Shown piece after piece: positions 34,640-43,879 of a stretch of DNA of 64,000 nucleotides (the stretch's first letter is position 1; each line of letters begins with the position of its first letter). This DNA comes from Azospirillum brasilense (lineage in GTDB: Bacteria > Pseudomonadota > Alphaproteobacteria > Azospirillales > Azospirillaceae): assembly GCF_007827795.1 (NCBI RefSeq), contig NZ_VITI01000002.1, forward strand, positions 611,181 to 675,180, read 5' to 3'. The translations under genes were made by a program, and so were the position numbers. The notes beneath the pieces were generated by a model. That model saw nothing but the letters and a program-made list of their open reading frames with translations, made no database searches and was not told the DNA's origin.

Positions 34640-34665
34640 AATCGCTTTGATCGATAAAACCGATT
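34640..34665. promoter_or_regulatory. candidate OxyR operator
   Basis: The 26 bases have two-fold symmetry: AATCG-N5-ATCGAT-N5-CGATT. They end 12 bp before the oxyR ATG and lie about 185 bp upstream of ahpC. Spacing of four quarter-sites over about 26 bp is what LysR tetramers such as OxyR contact. Assignment rests on symmetry and context. Confidence 0.55.
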
Positions 34666-34677
34666 ATTGTGCAGTGC

Positions 34678-35634
34678 ATGAAGCCCCTCCCCACCCTGCG
34701 TCAGCTCCACTACCTCGTCGCCGTCGTCGATCGCTGCCATTTCGGCAAGGCGGCGGAGGCGTGCCTCGTCAGCCAGTCCACGCTCAGCGCCGGCATTCAG
34801 GAATTGGAGAATCTGCTGGGCGCCCCGCTGCTGGAACGCACGCGGCGCACCGTCCTGCCGACCCCGCTGGGCCGCGAGATCGCCGACCGCGCCCGCACCG
34901 TCCTGAAGGGGGCGGAGGAGCTGGTGGACATGGCCCGCTCGGTGGAGGACCCGATGTCCGGGCCGCTCCATCTGGGCGTGATCCCGACCATCGGCCCCTT
35001 CCTGATCCCCCGCGTGATGCCGGCGCTGCGCGACAGCTTCCCCAAGTTGAAGCTGTTCCTGCGCGAGGACCAGACCGCCCGGCTGCTCGACCGTCTGGAG
35101 TCGGGGGAGCTGGACGCGGCCATCCTCGCCCTGCCCTATCCGTCCGGCGACGTGGAATCGATCGACCTCGCCGAAGACCGCTTTTCGGTGGTCTGCACGC
35201 CCGAGCACCGGCTGAGCGACGTCACGGCGCCCCGCCCGTCCGACGTGGCGCTGGAGGATCTGCTGCTGCTGGAGGATGGGCATTGCCTGCGCGACCACGC
35301 GCTGGCCGCCTGCTCCATGGAGGGGGCGCGGCAAAGCGCCACGTTCCAGGGCACCAGCCTGCACACGCTGGTCCAGATGGTCGCCAACGGTCTGGGGGTG
35401 ACGCTGCTGCCGCAGATGGCGCTCGACTCGGGGATTCTGCGCGGTTTGGATGTGGTGGTCCGCCCGCTGGGCGGGGAGCGGCCGTTCCGCCGGATCGGGC
35501 TGGTCTGGCGCCGCACCTCCGGCCGCAAGGAAACCTTCCGGCAGCTCGCCGCCGCCCTGAAGACGGAGATGTCCCGCGACAGCGGGCCGCAGGCCCCCGC
35601 CAACGGCGACGCCAGCGTGCGAACCGCCGCCTGA
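34678..35634 (+). CDS. oxyR: peroxide-sensing LysR regulator OxyR
   Basis: LysR regulator of 318 residues. The N-terminal helix-turn-helix (TLRQLHYLVAVVDRCHFGKA) and, decisively, the redox pair Cys203 and Cys212 in LEDGHCLRDHALAACSME identify OxyR, since spacing and context match Cys199/Cys208 of E. coli. Oxidation to a disulfide would activate it. It is divergent from ahpC, its usual target. The ATG at 34678 is preferred over a GTG three codons upstream. The C-terminal 20 residues are low-complexity. Confidence 0.94.
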   Translation: MKPLPTLRQLHYLVAVVDRCHFGKAAEACLVSQSTLSAGIQELENLLGAPLLERTRRTVLPTPLGREIADRARTVLKGAEELVDMARSVEDPMSGPLHLGVIPTIGPFLIPRVMPALRDSFPKLKLFLREDQTARLLDRLESGELDAAILALPYPSGDVESIDLAEDRFSVVCTPEHRLSDVTAPRPSDVALEDLLLLEDGHCLRDHALAACSMEGARQSATFQGTSLHTLVQMVANGLGVTLLPQMALDSGILRGLDVVVRPLGGERPFRRIGLVWRRTSGRKETFRQLAAALKTEMSRDSGPQAPANGDASVRTAA

Positions 35635-35641
35635 CCCGACC

Positions 35642-36238
35642 TCAGAAGACGTAGGTCATCACGAGATACAGCAGCGCCTCGCCGTCGCCGACATTGCGGT
35701 AGGCGTGGGGGGCGTCGGCGTCGAACTGGATCGTGTCGCCCTCCTCCAGCCGGTGGGTGCCGTCGCCGGTCTCGATCTCGACCACGCCGCGCCCGACCAG
35801 AATGTTCTCCACCGTGCCGATGGTATGGGCGTCGGCCCGCTCATCGGTGCCGGGCGCGAGGCGCAGCTCGTAGAACTCCACCTGCCGCTCCCCACGGAAG
35901 GGAAACAGTGCCCGCGAGCTGAACCGCCCGTCACGCGAGGCCAGCGGCCGGCTGTCCACCCGCCGGATCACCGTAGTCCCGCCGCTGCCCCCGCTGCTGA
36001 GCAGGCTGGAGAAGGGAACGTCGAGCGCGCGGGCGATGGTCCACAGGAAATCGATGTTGGACGGACCCTGCCCGGCCTCGACCGCCGTCAGCTCCGCCCG
36101 GCTGTTTCCCGACAGCTTGGCGAGCGCATCGACGGACAGCCCCTGGCGGAGCCGGAAGTTGCGGATGTTCTCGGCGATCACGCCGGTCAGCGGGTTGGCG
36201 TCGCCATCCGTGGTCCGGGGGGTCGATGTCGTGCTCAT
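35642..36238 (-). CDS. XRE-family regulator with C-terminal cupin
   Basis: Regulator of 198 residues: an N-terminal HTH_3 domain (residues about 15-75: IRNFRLRQGLSVDALAKLSG, then LTAVEAGQGPSNIDFLWTIA) and a C-terminal cupin sensor domain (about 110-195: VEFYELRLAPGTDERADAHT, then GDTIQFDADAPHAYRNVG). Such proteins control amino-acid, polyamine or sulfur metabolism by binding a small ligand in the cupin. It follows the sulfate-binding protein gene by 48 bp on the same strand and may regulate it, which is inference from position. Confidence 0.9.
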   Translation of the reverse strand: MSTTSTPRTTDGDANPLTGVIAENIRNFRLRQGLSVDALAKLSGNSRAELTAVEAGQGPSNIDFLWTIARALDVPFSSLLSSGGSGGTTVIRRVDSRPLASRDGRFSSRALFPFRGERQVEFYELRLAPGTDERADAHTIGTVENILVGRGVVEIETGDGTHRLEEGDTIQFDADAPHAYRNVGDGEALLYLVMTYVF

Positions 36239-36286
36239 GGTGTCTGGCCCTCCCGTTCTGTTGAATCCGTGCTCAAATCCTCTGGG

Positions 36287-37303
36287 TCAGCGGGGCGCCT
36301 GCTGGATCTGGTCGAACAGGGCGCCGTTGGCGAAGTGGGTCGCCTGGGCCTTGCGCCAGCCGCCGAAGACGTCGTCCACGGTCACCAGTGCCACCGGCGA
36401 GAAGCGCCCGGCATACTGCCGCGCCAGTTCGGGATGGCGGGGCCGGTAGAAGTTCCTCGCGGCGATCTCCTGCCCCTCGCGGGTGTAGAGATACTGCACA
36501 TAGGCCTCGGCCACCTTGCGGGTGCCCTTGCGGTCGACCACGCTGTCCACCACGGCCACCGGCGGTTCGGTGAGGATGGACAGGGACGGCACGACGATCT
36601 CGAACTGGTCGGCGCCGAACTCCTGGAGCGACAGGAAGGCCTCGTTCTCCCAGGCCAGCAGAACATCGCCGACGCCCTTGCGGGTGAAGGTCAGCGCGGC
36701 CCCACGGGCGCCACTGTCCAGCACCGGGACGTGCCGATACAGCTCGGTGATGAACTGCCTGGCCTTCGCCTCGTCGTTGCCGTTGGTCTTCAGCGCGTAG
36801 GCCCAGGCGGCGAGGTAGTTCCAGCGCGCCCCGCCCGAGGTCTTCGGGTTGGGCGTGACCACCTCCACGTCCGGCTTCACCAGATCGTCCCAGTCCTTGA
36901 TCCGCTTCGGGTTGCCCTTGCGGACCAGGAACACGATGGTCGAGGTGTAGGGGGAACTGTTGTTCGGCAGGCGGGTCCGCCAGTCCTTCGCGATCAGCCC
37001 GGCGTCGGCGATGGCGTCCACGTCGTAGCCCAGGGCCAGCGTCACCACGTCGGCATCCAGCCCGTCGATGACCGAGCGCGCCTGCGCGCCCGATCCGCCG
37101 TGCGACTGGTGAATGACCACCGTCTCCCCCGACGCCTCCGACCAGGTCCGGGCGAAGGCCGGGTTGAACTCCTCATACAGCTCCCGCGTCGGGTCGTAGG
37201 AGACGTTCAGGATCGTGCTGCGGCTTGCGGCGCTGGCGGTCGCCAGGGCGGCCAAGGTCACCAGCCCAACGGCGATGAGGCTCTGGCTGAAGCGGGACGG
37301 CAT
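36287..37303 (-). CDS. sbp: periplasmic sulfate/thiosulfate-binding protein
   Basis: Solute-binding protein of 338 residues from the Sbp/CysP family. A signal peptide is visible ([20 protein letters not shown], cleavage near ASA). Mature-chain features include [52 protein letters not shown] and [18 protein letters not shown], which line the sulfate pocket in this family. No cysT/cysW/cysA permease genes are adjacent, so the transporter partner must lie elsewhere. The region upstream is AT-rich and includes the palindrome TTCATATATGAA at 37406-37417. Confidence 0.93.
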   Translation of the reverse strand: MPSRFSQSLIAVGLVTLAALATASAASRSTILNVSYDPTRELYEEFNPAFARTWSEASGETVVIHQSHGGSGAQARSVIDGLDADVVTLALGYDVDAIADAGLIAKDWRTRLPNNSSPYTSTIVFLVRKGNPKRIKDWDDLVKPDVEVVTPNPKTSGGARWNYLAAWAYALKTNGNDEAKARQFITELYRHVPVLDSGARGAALTFTRKGVGDVLLAWENEAFLSLQEFGADQFEIVVPSLSILTEPPVAVVDSVVDRKGTRKVAEAYVQYLYTREGQEIAARNFYRPRHPELARQYAGRFSPVALVTVDDVFGGWRKAQATHFANGALFDQIQQAPR

Positions 37304-37405
37304 GAACGGTGTTCCCCAGGCTGACGGTCGATGGCGTGGTGCTGGGGATTATTGAACACGGGCGATCCCTATCAAGCAAGTCGTCTTTTGCTGTTTGGTG
37401 TGTAA

Positions 37406-37417
37406 TTCATATATGAA
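37406..37417. promoter_or_regulatory. AT palindrome upstream of sbp
   Basis: TTCATATATGAA is a perfect 12-bp palindrome about 105 bp upstream of the sbp start, inside an AT-rich stretch that probably holds the promoter. The regulator is not identifiable. Confidence 0.3.
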
Positions 37418-37496
37418 CGATGGTCATTTATCAAAATTATAATGTGAAAACTGAGCAGCAGATGGCGGCACCGGCCGAACGGCGCAACCGGACCGG

Positions 37497-38390
37497 TCAG
37501 GCCTGCTTGGCGTCGATGATGCCGCGGCGGATGGCGCGGGTCTTGGTGAAATGGTCCTGCAACTGCTCCCCCTCGCCCCAGCGGATGGCGCGCTGGAGGG
37601 CGGTCAGGTCCTCGGTGAAGCGCTGGAGGATTTCCAAGACCGCTTCCCGGTTGTTCAGGAACACGTCGCGCCACATCACCGGGTCGCTGGCGGCGATGCG
37701 GGTGAAGTCACGGAAACCGCCGGCCGAGAATTTGATGACCTCGGACTTGGTGTCGTCCTCCAGGTCGGACGCCGTGCCGACGATGGTGTAGGCGATCAGG
37801 TGCGGCAGGTGCGAGGTGATGGCCAGCACGCGGTCATGGTGGTTGGCGTCCATCAGTTCCACGGTGGAACCGATGCGGCGCCACATCGCCACCACCTTGT
37901 CCACCGCGCCCTCGTTGGCGCCGGGCGGCGGGGTGACGATGCACCAGCGGCCCTGGAACAGGGTGGCGAAGCCGGCCTCCGGCCCCGAATGCTCGGTGCC
38001 CGCCACCGGGTGGCCAGGAATCAGATGCACGCCGTCTGGGATGTGCGGCCCGACGTCGCGCAGCACCGCCTGCTTCACCGAGCCGACGTCCGTCACGATC
38101 ATGCCGGGGCGCAGCAGCGGCCCGAGCTGCTCCCCCACCTCGGCGAAGGCGCCGACGGGCGTCGCCAGGACCACCACGTCCGCACCCTCCAGCGCTTCCG
38201 CCAGATCGGTGGTGGCGCGCTCCACGATGCCCAGCTCCATCGCCTTGGCGCAATGCTCCGGGCTGCGGTCCGCGCAGACGACCTGACGCGCCACCCCGTA
38301 ATGCGTGAGCGCCCGCGCCAGGGACGAACCGATCAGACCGACGCCGACGATGGCGACGCGGTCGAACAAGGGAGTGGCGGTCTCGCTCAT
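37497..38390 (-). CDS. tyrC: prephenate/cyclohexadienyl dehydrogenase
   Basis: TyrA-family enzyme of 297 residues that oxidises prephenate or arogenate with NAD(P)+ in tyrosine synthesis. The N-terminal Rossmann motif VAIVGVGLIGSSLARAL, the LATPVGAFAEV segment, HLIPGHPVAGTEHSGPEAGF with its catalytic His, and the C-terminal SGNREAVLEIL-like helical dimer region (FLNNREAVLEILQRF) support this. It is the last gene of a chorismate mutase - hisC - tyrC run on the minus strand. Confidence 0.93.
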   Translation of the reverse strand: MSETATPLFDRVAIVGVGLIGSSLARALTHYGVARQVVCADRSPEHCAKAMELGIVERATTDLAEALEGADVVVLATPVGAFAEVGEQLGPLLRPGMIVTDVGSVKQAVLRDVGPHIPDGVHLIPGHPVAGTEHSGPEAGFATLFQGRWCIVTPPPGANEGAVDKVVAMWRRIGSTVELMDANHHDRVLAITSHLPHLIAYTIVGTASDLEDDTKSEVIKFSAGGFRDFTRIAASDPVMWRDVFLNNREAVLEILQRFTEDLTALQRAIRWGEGEQLQDHFTKTRAIRRGIIDAKQA

Positions 38391-38554
38391 GATCTTAAGG
38401 CACCGGCTGCGGATGGGTTGCAGAACGCTCCGCTATAAAGCACCAAGGCGCCCGTCGACCAAGGGAAAGTTTGGTTGGCCGGACGCTTGCAGAGGCCGAA
38501 ACGAAAAGGCCGGGCGCATGGCCCGGCCTGTTTCAGCTTGATCCGACGGCCCAG

Positions 38555-39649
38555 TTACGCCGCCAGGAAGTCCTTCAGCGCCTGCACCACCTCGCGCATT
38601 TCGGCCTCCGTGCCGATGGTGACGCGCAGGCAGCTCGGCAGGCCGTAGGCGGGCATCTGGCGGACCAGGATGCCGCGGCCTTTCAGGAACAGGCGTGCCG
38701 CCTCGGCGTCGTCCTTGCCGGCGGTCTGTCCGGCGAAATCGACCAGGACGAAGTTCGTCACGCTGGGGTGGGTCTTCAGCCCCAGCCCCTGGACCTGCTG
38801 GACGAACCACTCCCGCCATTCGGTGTTGTGGCTGCGCGAGCGCTCCAGGAACGCGGTGTCCTCCAGCGCCGCCACCCCGGCGATCTGCGCCGCGGAGGAA
38901 ACGTTGAAGGGGCCGCGCACGCGGTTCAGCACATCGGCGATCCCCGCCGGGCAATAGGCCCAGCCCAGCCGGACCGAGCCCAGCGCGAAGATCTTCGAGA
39001 AGGTGCGGGTCATCACCACGTTGGGGAAGCGGTCAACCAGCTCCTGCCCCGCCGAATAGTCGTTGTGGTTCATGTACTCGGCATAGGCCGCGTCGATGAC
39101 CAGGATGGCGTTCTCCGGCAGGCCGGCGTGCAGGCGGGCCATCTCGTCGGCGGTGATGTAGGTGCCGGTCGGGTTGTTCGGGTTGGCGACGAAGACCAGC
39201 CGGGTGCGCGGCGTGACGTGGGCCAGCAGCGAATCCACGTCGGTGGTCAGGTTCGTCTCCGGCGCCTGGACCGGGGTGGCGCCGACCGACTTGGCGCCGA
39301 TCGGGTACATCAGGAAACCGTGCTGCGAATACAGCACCTCGTCCCCCGGACCGGCATAGGCGCGGATCAGCAGGGCGATCAGCTCGTCGGAGCCGGCGCC
39401 GCAGACCACGCGGTCGGCGTCCAGGCCGAAGCGCTCGGCGATGGCCTTGCGCAGCTTGGCGGAGCCGCCGTCCGGGTAGCGGTGCAGTTCGCCCGCGGCG
39501 GCCTTGTAGGCCTCCACGGCGCGCGGGCTGGGGCCGAGCGCGCCTTCGTTGGAGGCGAGGCGGATGTGGCCCGCATGCTCGCCGCCGACATAGGGGGCGA
39601 TGTCGAGAATCCCCGGGCGAGGCGCCGGGCCGTTGTTCGGCTGGGTCAT
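38555..39649 (-). CDS. hisC: histidinol-phosphate / aromatic aminotransferase
   Basis: Fold-type I PLP enzyme of 364 residues. The PLP lysine is in TRTFSKIFALGSVRLGW; other conserved stretches are IRLASNEGALGPSPRAVEAY, ANPNNPTGTYITADEM and VIDAAYAEY. HisC enzymes in this context (between chorismate mutase-like and tyrC genes) often serve aromatic amino acid transamination as well as histidine synthesis. Genome context therefore suggests tyrosine/phenylalanine synthesis; the real substrate is not proven. Confidence 0.94.
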   Translation of the reverse strand: MTQPNNGPAPRPGILDIAPYVGGEHAGHIRLASNEGALGPSPRAVEAYKAAAGELHRYPDGGSAKLRKAIAERFGLDADRVVCGAGSDELIALLIRAYAGPGDEVLYSQHGFLMYPIGAKSVGATPVQAPETNLTTDVDSLLAHVTPRTRLVFVANPNNPTGTYITADEMARLHAGLPENAILVIDAAYAEYMNHNDYSAGQELVDRFPNVVMTRTFSKIFALGSVRLGWAYCPAGIADVLNRVRGPFNVSSAAQIAGVAALEDTAFLERSRSHNTEWREWFVQQVQGLGLKTHPSVTNFVLVDFAGQTAGKDDAEAARLFLKGRGILVRQMPAYGLPSCLRVTIGTEAEMREVVQALKDFLAA

Positions 39650-39673
39650 GTCAGGTCTCAGACCTTGCGGGCG

Positions 39674-40585
39674 TTATTGGAAAGATGAGGTGGAGAGATG
39701 GAGCGGGACGGCGTAGCCGCCCACGATGTTGATCCGCACCGGGATCTCGCCAAGCCGGCCGGCGAAGGCGGACAGGCGCGGGTCGGTGTGATCGACGAAG
39801 TCGGCGACCTCGACCAGATGGATGGACGGGCCGGACGGGTCGCGGGCGTGCCAAGTGCAGAAATAGGTCGGGGCGAGGCCGCTCGTCTCCAGATGGTCCT
39901 TGAGCCGGCCGCGGCTGAGGTCATGCCCCAGCTCGATCCCCAGGAGGGTGCGGTCGTCGCCGGTCGGCTCGTGCGGGACCAGCGCGATGGCCAGCGCGTC
40001 GCGGTCCTCGCCGCGGGCGTTGCCGCGCCCGGCGAAGGGCAGCCGCGCCACCACGCGCGGCGTGCGCGCGTCGGACGACACCAGGAAGCGCCACCAGGGG
40101 TCCGCGTCGTCCTCCGCCGGATAGGGAACGACGCCGACGGTGGCCGTGCCCTCCGACACCGCGCGGATCGCCGCGGCGGGGGAATTGACGGCGGTCATCG
40201 GAACGACGCTGCCGAAATGGTCGCGCGCCACGTCCCAGAATCCACGGCGGTCCTCCGGCGCGTAGACCGCGACGGCGAAGGGTCCCTGGAGCCGGGTGAA
40301 GGCCGTGATCATCTCCCGCCACATGCGCACGACGGCCATCGCCGGGAAGGAGCCGGCGTGGCGCGCCATCAGGCGGCGCAGGATCACCGCCTCGCGCGCC
40401 GGGCGCAGATAGATCGGGGTCTGGGGATTCCCGCTGACCTGACCTTCCGCGGCCTCGATCTGGCTTTTGACCACGCCGACGCGCTCCACCACCGCCGTGC
40501 GGCGCATCAGCAGGTCGTGGATCGTATCGTCGATGTGATCGATCTCGCGGCGCAGATCGTCGAGCGGGGACTTGGGCGGAGGCAT
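39674..40585 (-). CDS. chorismate mutase-domain protein with PDT-like region
   Basis: Protein of 303 residues. The first 90 form an AroQ-type chorismate mutase helix bundle (LDDLRREIDHIDDTIHDLLM, then RRTAVVERVGVVK). The rest resembles, only weakly, the periplasmic-binding-like fold of prephenate dehydratase (FAVAVYAPEDRRGFWDVARD, TATVGVVPYPAED), but I cannot find the catalytic Thr-Arg-Phe motif of active dehydratases. It most likely makes prephenate for the downstream tyrC. The ATG at 40585 is chosen over a TTG six codons earlier. Confidence 0.83.
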   Translation of the reverse strand: MPPPKSPLDDLRREIDHIDDTIHDLLMRRTAVVERVGVVKSQIEAAEGQVSGNPQTPIYLRPAREAVILRRLMARHAGSFPAMAVVRMWREMITAFTRLQGPFAVAVYAPEDRRGFWDVARDHFGSVVPMTAVNSPAAAIRAVSEGTATVGVVPYPAEDDADPWWRFLVSSDARTPRVVARLPFAGRGNARGEDRDALAIALVPHEPTGDDRTLLGIELGHDLSRGRLKDHLETSGLAPTYFCTWHARDPSGPSIHLVEVADFVDHTDPRLSAFAGRLGEIPVRINIVGGYAVPLHLSTSSFQ

Positions 40586-40666
40586 GGTGCGGGAAACCGT
40601 CAAATCCAGGGCGAATCCAAAGCCGGATAGTAGTAGTCCGCAAGCGCCGCGAAATCAAAGAAAACG

Positions 40667-40696
40667 TTGACACTCCCAACCGACGATCCGTAGCTA
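40667..40696 (+). promoter_or_regulatory. candidate sigma-70 promoter for metX
   Basis: TTGACA (40667-40672) and TAGCTA (40691-40696) are separated by 18 bp, about 35 bp before the metX ATG. The -35 box is perfect and the -10 box imperfect. No SAM-riboswitch-like fold was seen in the short leader. Confidence 0.45.
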
Positions 40697-40730
40697 TACC
40701 GTCCCGTTTTCCGGAGGCCCCCGACCCGTC

Positions 40731-41927
40731 ATGTCCGCGCCGAACCCCGCCGCCGTGCCTGCCGAACCCGCGACGATGCCCGGCCACCGGGTCACGCTCG
40801 GGGTGGACAAGCCCATGCGGCTGGACAGCGGGGCGGAGCTGGGTCCCTTCGAGGTCGCCTACCAGACCTACGGCGCGCTGAACGCCGACCGGTCGAACGC
40901 CATCCTGATCTGCCACGCCCTGACCGGCGACCATTACGTGCTCGACCAGCATCCGGTGACCGGCAAGTCCGGCTGGTGGGAGATGCTGGTCGGTCCGGGC
41001 AAGCCGGTCGACACCGACCGCTATTTCGTCATCTGCTCCAACGTGATCGGCGGCTGCATGGGCTCCACCGGCCCGAAGGAGATCGACCCGGCGACCGGCA
41101 AGCCCTACGGCCTCGGCTTCCCCGTCATCACCATCGGCGACATGGTGCGCGCGCAGAAGCTGCTGGTGGAGCATCTCGGGATCGACCAACTCTTCTGCGT
41201 GATCGGCGGCTCTATGGGCGGCATGCAGGTGCTGCAATGGGCCGTCGCCTATCCGGAGTCGGTCTTCGCCGCGGTGCCCATCGCCACGGCGGCCCGCCAC
41301 TCGGCGCAGAACATCGCCTTCCACGAGGTCGGCCGGCAGGCGATCATGGCCGACCCGGACTGGGCCGGCGGCAACTACCTGCTGGAGGGCACACGCCCGC
41401 ACCGCGGGCTGGCGGTGGCGCGCATGGCGGCGCACATCACCTACCTGTCGGAGCCGGCGCTGCACCGCAAGTTCGGGCGCAACCTGCAGAACCGCCAGAC
41501 CGTCACCTACGGCTTCGACGCCGATTTCCAGGTGGAGAGTTACCTGCGCCACCAGGGCATCACCTTCGTCGAGCGGTTCGACGCCAACTCCTACCTCTAC
41601 ATCACGCGGGCGATGGACTATTTCGACCTCGCGGCGGACTACGGGGGCGGCACCCTGTCCAACGCCTTCCGCAAGGACGGCAAGGGCACGCCGGTGCGCT
41701 TCTGCCTGGCCAGCTTCTCCAGCGACTGGCTGTTCCCGACCTCCGAATCGCGGGCCATCGTGCACGCGCTGAACGCGGTGGCGGCCAACGTCAGCTTCGT
41801 GGAGATCCGCACCGACAAGGGCCACGACTCCTTCCTGCTGGACGAGCCGGAATTCCATCAGGTGATCCGCGGCTTCCTGGAGGGATGCGCCGAGCACCGC
41901 GGCCTGACACGGACATCCAGACCATGA
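40731..41927 (+). CDS. metX: homoserine O-acetyltransferase
   Basis: Alpha/beta-hydrolase of 398 residues that acylates homoserine in methionine synthesis. Characteristic segments are [29 protein letters not shown], the nucleophile elbow [33 protein letters not shown] with the catalytic Asp, and [15 protein letters not shown] with the catalytic His. The substrate may be acetyl- or succinyl-CoA. The stop overlaps the metW start (ATGA), the usual metXW pairing. Confidence 0.96.
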   Translation: MSAPNPAAVPAEPATMPGHRVTLGVDKPMRLDSGAELGPFEVAYQTYGALNADRSNAILICHALTGDHYVLDQHPVTGKSGWWEMLVGPGKPVDTDRYFVICSNVIGGCMGSTGPKEIDPATGKPYGLGFPVITIGDMVRAQKLLVEHLGIDQLFCVIGGSMGGMQVLQWAVAYPESVFAAVPIATAARHSAQNIAFHEVGRQAIMADPDWAGGNYLLEGTRPHRGLAVARMAAHITYLSEPALHRKFGRNLQNRQTVTYGFDADFQVESYLRHQGITFVERFDANSYLYITRAMDYFDLAADYGGGTLSNAFRKDGKGTPVRFCLASFSSDWLFPTSESRAIVHALNAVAANVSFVEIRTDKGHDSFLLDEPEFHQVIRGFLEGCAEHRGLTRTSRP

Positions 41928-42574
41928 GCCCCCTCGACGACAATCAGCCATCCGCCCGCACCGCCTCCGGCAACGGCATCCGCACCGACCTGAAGCTGAT
42001 CGCGGAAATGGTGGAGCCGGGCAGCCGCGTGCTGGACGTCGGCTGCGGCGACGGTGCCTTGCTGGCCTTCCTGTCCCGGCAGAAGGGGGTGGACGGGCGC
42101 GGGATCGAGTTGTCGATGGACGGCGTGCACCAGTGCGTGGTCCAGGGTCTGTCGGTCATCCAGGGCGACGCCGAAACCGACCTGAAGGACTACCCGCCGG
42201 GCGCCTTCGACTACGTGATCCTCAGCCAGACCCTCCAGGCGATGCGCGAGCCGCGGACGGTCCTGGAGACGATGACCCGCATCGGGCGGCGGGCCATCGT
42301 GTCGGTGCCCAACTTCGGCTATTGGCGCATCCGCACACAGCTTCTGCTGACCGGGCGGATGCCGGTGACGGAAAAGCTGGGCTACCAGTGGTGGGAAACG
42401 CCCAACATCCACTTCTGCACGATCAAGGACTTCGTCGTCCTGGCGGAGGAAATGGGCATCCGCATCGAGCGCTGCATGATCGTGAACCGCGCCGGCCGGG
42501 TCACCGGCCACGCCCATTCCGGGCTCGCCAACCTGCTGGGCGAACAGGGCGTCTTCCTGCTGCGCCGCGACTGA
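41924..42574 (+). CDS. metW: methionine biosynthesis protein MetW
   Basis: SAM-methyltransferase-fold protein of 216 residues. The SAM-binding motif is [15 protein letters not shown], followed by [33 protein letters not shown] and [11 protein letters not shown]. MetW associates with MetX and is needed for its activity in several bacteria. ATG 41924 overlaps the metX stop. Confidence 0.95.
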   Translation: MSPLDDNQPSARTASGNGIRTDLKLIAEMVEPGSRVLDVGCGDGALLAFLSRQKGVDGRGIELSMDGVHQCVVQGLSVIQGDAETDLKDYPPGAFDYVILSQTLQAMREPRTVLETMTRIGRRAIVSVPNFGYWRIRTQLLLTGRMPVTEKLGYQWWETPNIHFCTIKDFVVLAEEMGIRIERCMIVNRAGRVTGHAHSGLANLLGEQGVFLLRRD

Positions 42575-42671
42575 TCGGTCCCCGCCGGTTCCCGGCGATG
42601 CAACCCCTGCCCCGCTGCCGCTGTTGATAGGCGAAGTCCGTTCAACATCCGTCCCGCGGGAGCCACGCACC

Positions 42672-43250
42672 ATGCGCCTCGTCCCCCCGTCCGTCCTGGC
42701 CGCATCGGCCGCCGCCCTGCTGCTGTCCGCCGCCGCGTCGGCCCAGACTCCGCAGGCCCCGCAGGCGTCACCGGACGCCGCCCGTCCCCCGCTGATGACG
42801 GCACCGCGCCCCGACGACACCCCGGCCACCCCGCCCGCAGTCTCGCCGGAGGGAATGGGCGGCGCGGCGCCGTCGGACGAGATGCAGCGCGCGGCCCCGT
42901 CGGTCGCCGCGATCCCCCATCTGCTGACTCCCGACGAGGCGCGGACCCTGATCGGCAAGGAGGTGCGCACCCGCGACGGCCAGCCCGGCGGCTCCATCAA
43001 GGATTTCACATTGGATGGCAGCGCCGCCTCGATCGAACGGATCGTGCTGGCGCCCGCCGAGGGGAGCGGCGCGGACGGGAAACTGCGGTCCCTGCCGGTC
43101 AGCATGCTGCGCACCGACATCGCGGGCGCGGCGGCCGGTGCCGACGGCTCCACACCGCCGACGTTGGACCTTCCGGCGGCCGAACTCGCGCGGGCGCCGG
43201 AATTCACCTATGGCGAGGGCGTGAAGACGGTGACCGGTCAGCCGCAATAG
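42672..43250 (+). CDS. exported PRC-barrel-like protein
   Basis: Protein of 192 residues with a Sec signal peptide (SVLAASAAALLLSAAASAQ). A long Pro/Ala-rich disordered segment follows (about 25-75), then a region resembling a PRC barrel (LIGKEVRTRDGQPGGSIKDF, SIERIVLAPAEG). PRC barrels are small beta domains involved in RNA or photosystem assembly, but exported versions have no clear role. It ends 4 bp from the convergent hydrolase gene. Confidence 0.72.
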   Translation: MRLVPPSVLAASAAALLLSAAASAQTPQAPQASPDAARPPLMTAPRPDDTPATPPAVSPEGMGGAAPSDEMQRAAPSVAAIPHLLTPDEARTLIGKEVRTRDGQPGGSIKDFTLDGSAASIERIVLAPAEGSGADGKLRSLPVSMLRTDIAGAAAGADGSTPPTLDLPAAELARAPEFTYGEGVKTVTGQPQ

Positions 43251-43254
43251 CGGC

Positions 43255-43818
43255 TCAAGCGCCGCTGTCCACCGCGCGCAGCAAATCGAGCACGAGCCGC
43301 TCGCCGTCCGGCCAGGAACCGTAGCCGGCGGCGGTGTTGATGTGTCCAAGGTCGCCGGCATCGATGAAGTCGGCGCCCCACCCCACCGCGAACCCGCAGG
43401 AGCGCTCGGCGCGGGCATAGGGGTCGTTGCGGCTGGCCAGCACCACCGTGTGGAAGGGCAGCGGGTCCGTCGGCACCGGGGCGAAGCCGTGAACCTCCGG
43501 CGGCGTGTGCTCCGCCGATTCGACGTCGGGCGGGGCAACCAGCAGGGCGGCGGCGATCTTGGCCACCGACGATCCGCTCCGCAAAGCCCAATGGGCCACC
43601 GTCATGCAGCCCAGGCTGTGGGCGACCAGAACCACCGGTTCTGCCGCGGCCGCCACGGCCTCCTCCAGCGACCGCACCCAATCCTCCAGGGCCGGCGCGT
43701 CCCAATCGGCCTGCTCGACCCGTATGAAGGACGGATGGCGCTGTTGCAGCCAGCTTTGCCAGTGGTCCAAACCGGAATTGCCGAGTCCGGGGACGATCAG
43801 AACGCTCGCCTTCGCCAT
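43255..43818 (-). CDS. RBBP9/YdeN-family serine hydrolase
   Basis: Small alpha/beta-hydrolase of 187 residues. Family motifs: VLIVPGLGNSGLDHWQSWLQ, nucleophile Ser in LVAHSLGCMTVAHWA, catalytic Asp in ASRNDPYARAE and catalytic His in DLGHINTAAGYG. Physiological substrates are unknown. The start at 43818 fits the family N-terminus; the frame is open further upstream without similarity. Confidence 0.92.
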   Translation of the reverse strand: MAKASVLIVPGLGNSGLDHWQSWLQQRHPSFIRVEQADWDAPALEDWVRSLEEAVAAAAEPVVLVAHSLGCMTVAHWALRSGSSVAKIAAALLVAPPDVESAEHTPPEVHGFAPVPTDPLPFHTVVLASRNDPYARAERSCGFAVGWGADFIDAGDLGHINTAAGYGSWPDGERLVLDLLRAVDSGA

Positions 43819-43879
43819 GGGGTCCGATCCGCTGCGGTGAACCGAGATGTTACAAACCGCAACGGCTCGGGAGCAAGAC

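Noticed and set aside
40586..40730. Possible SAM riboswitch before metX
   Set aside because: The leader is short and I could not find the conserved pseudoknot or stem sequences of SAM-I or SAM-II.
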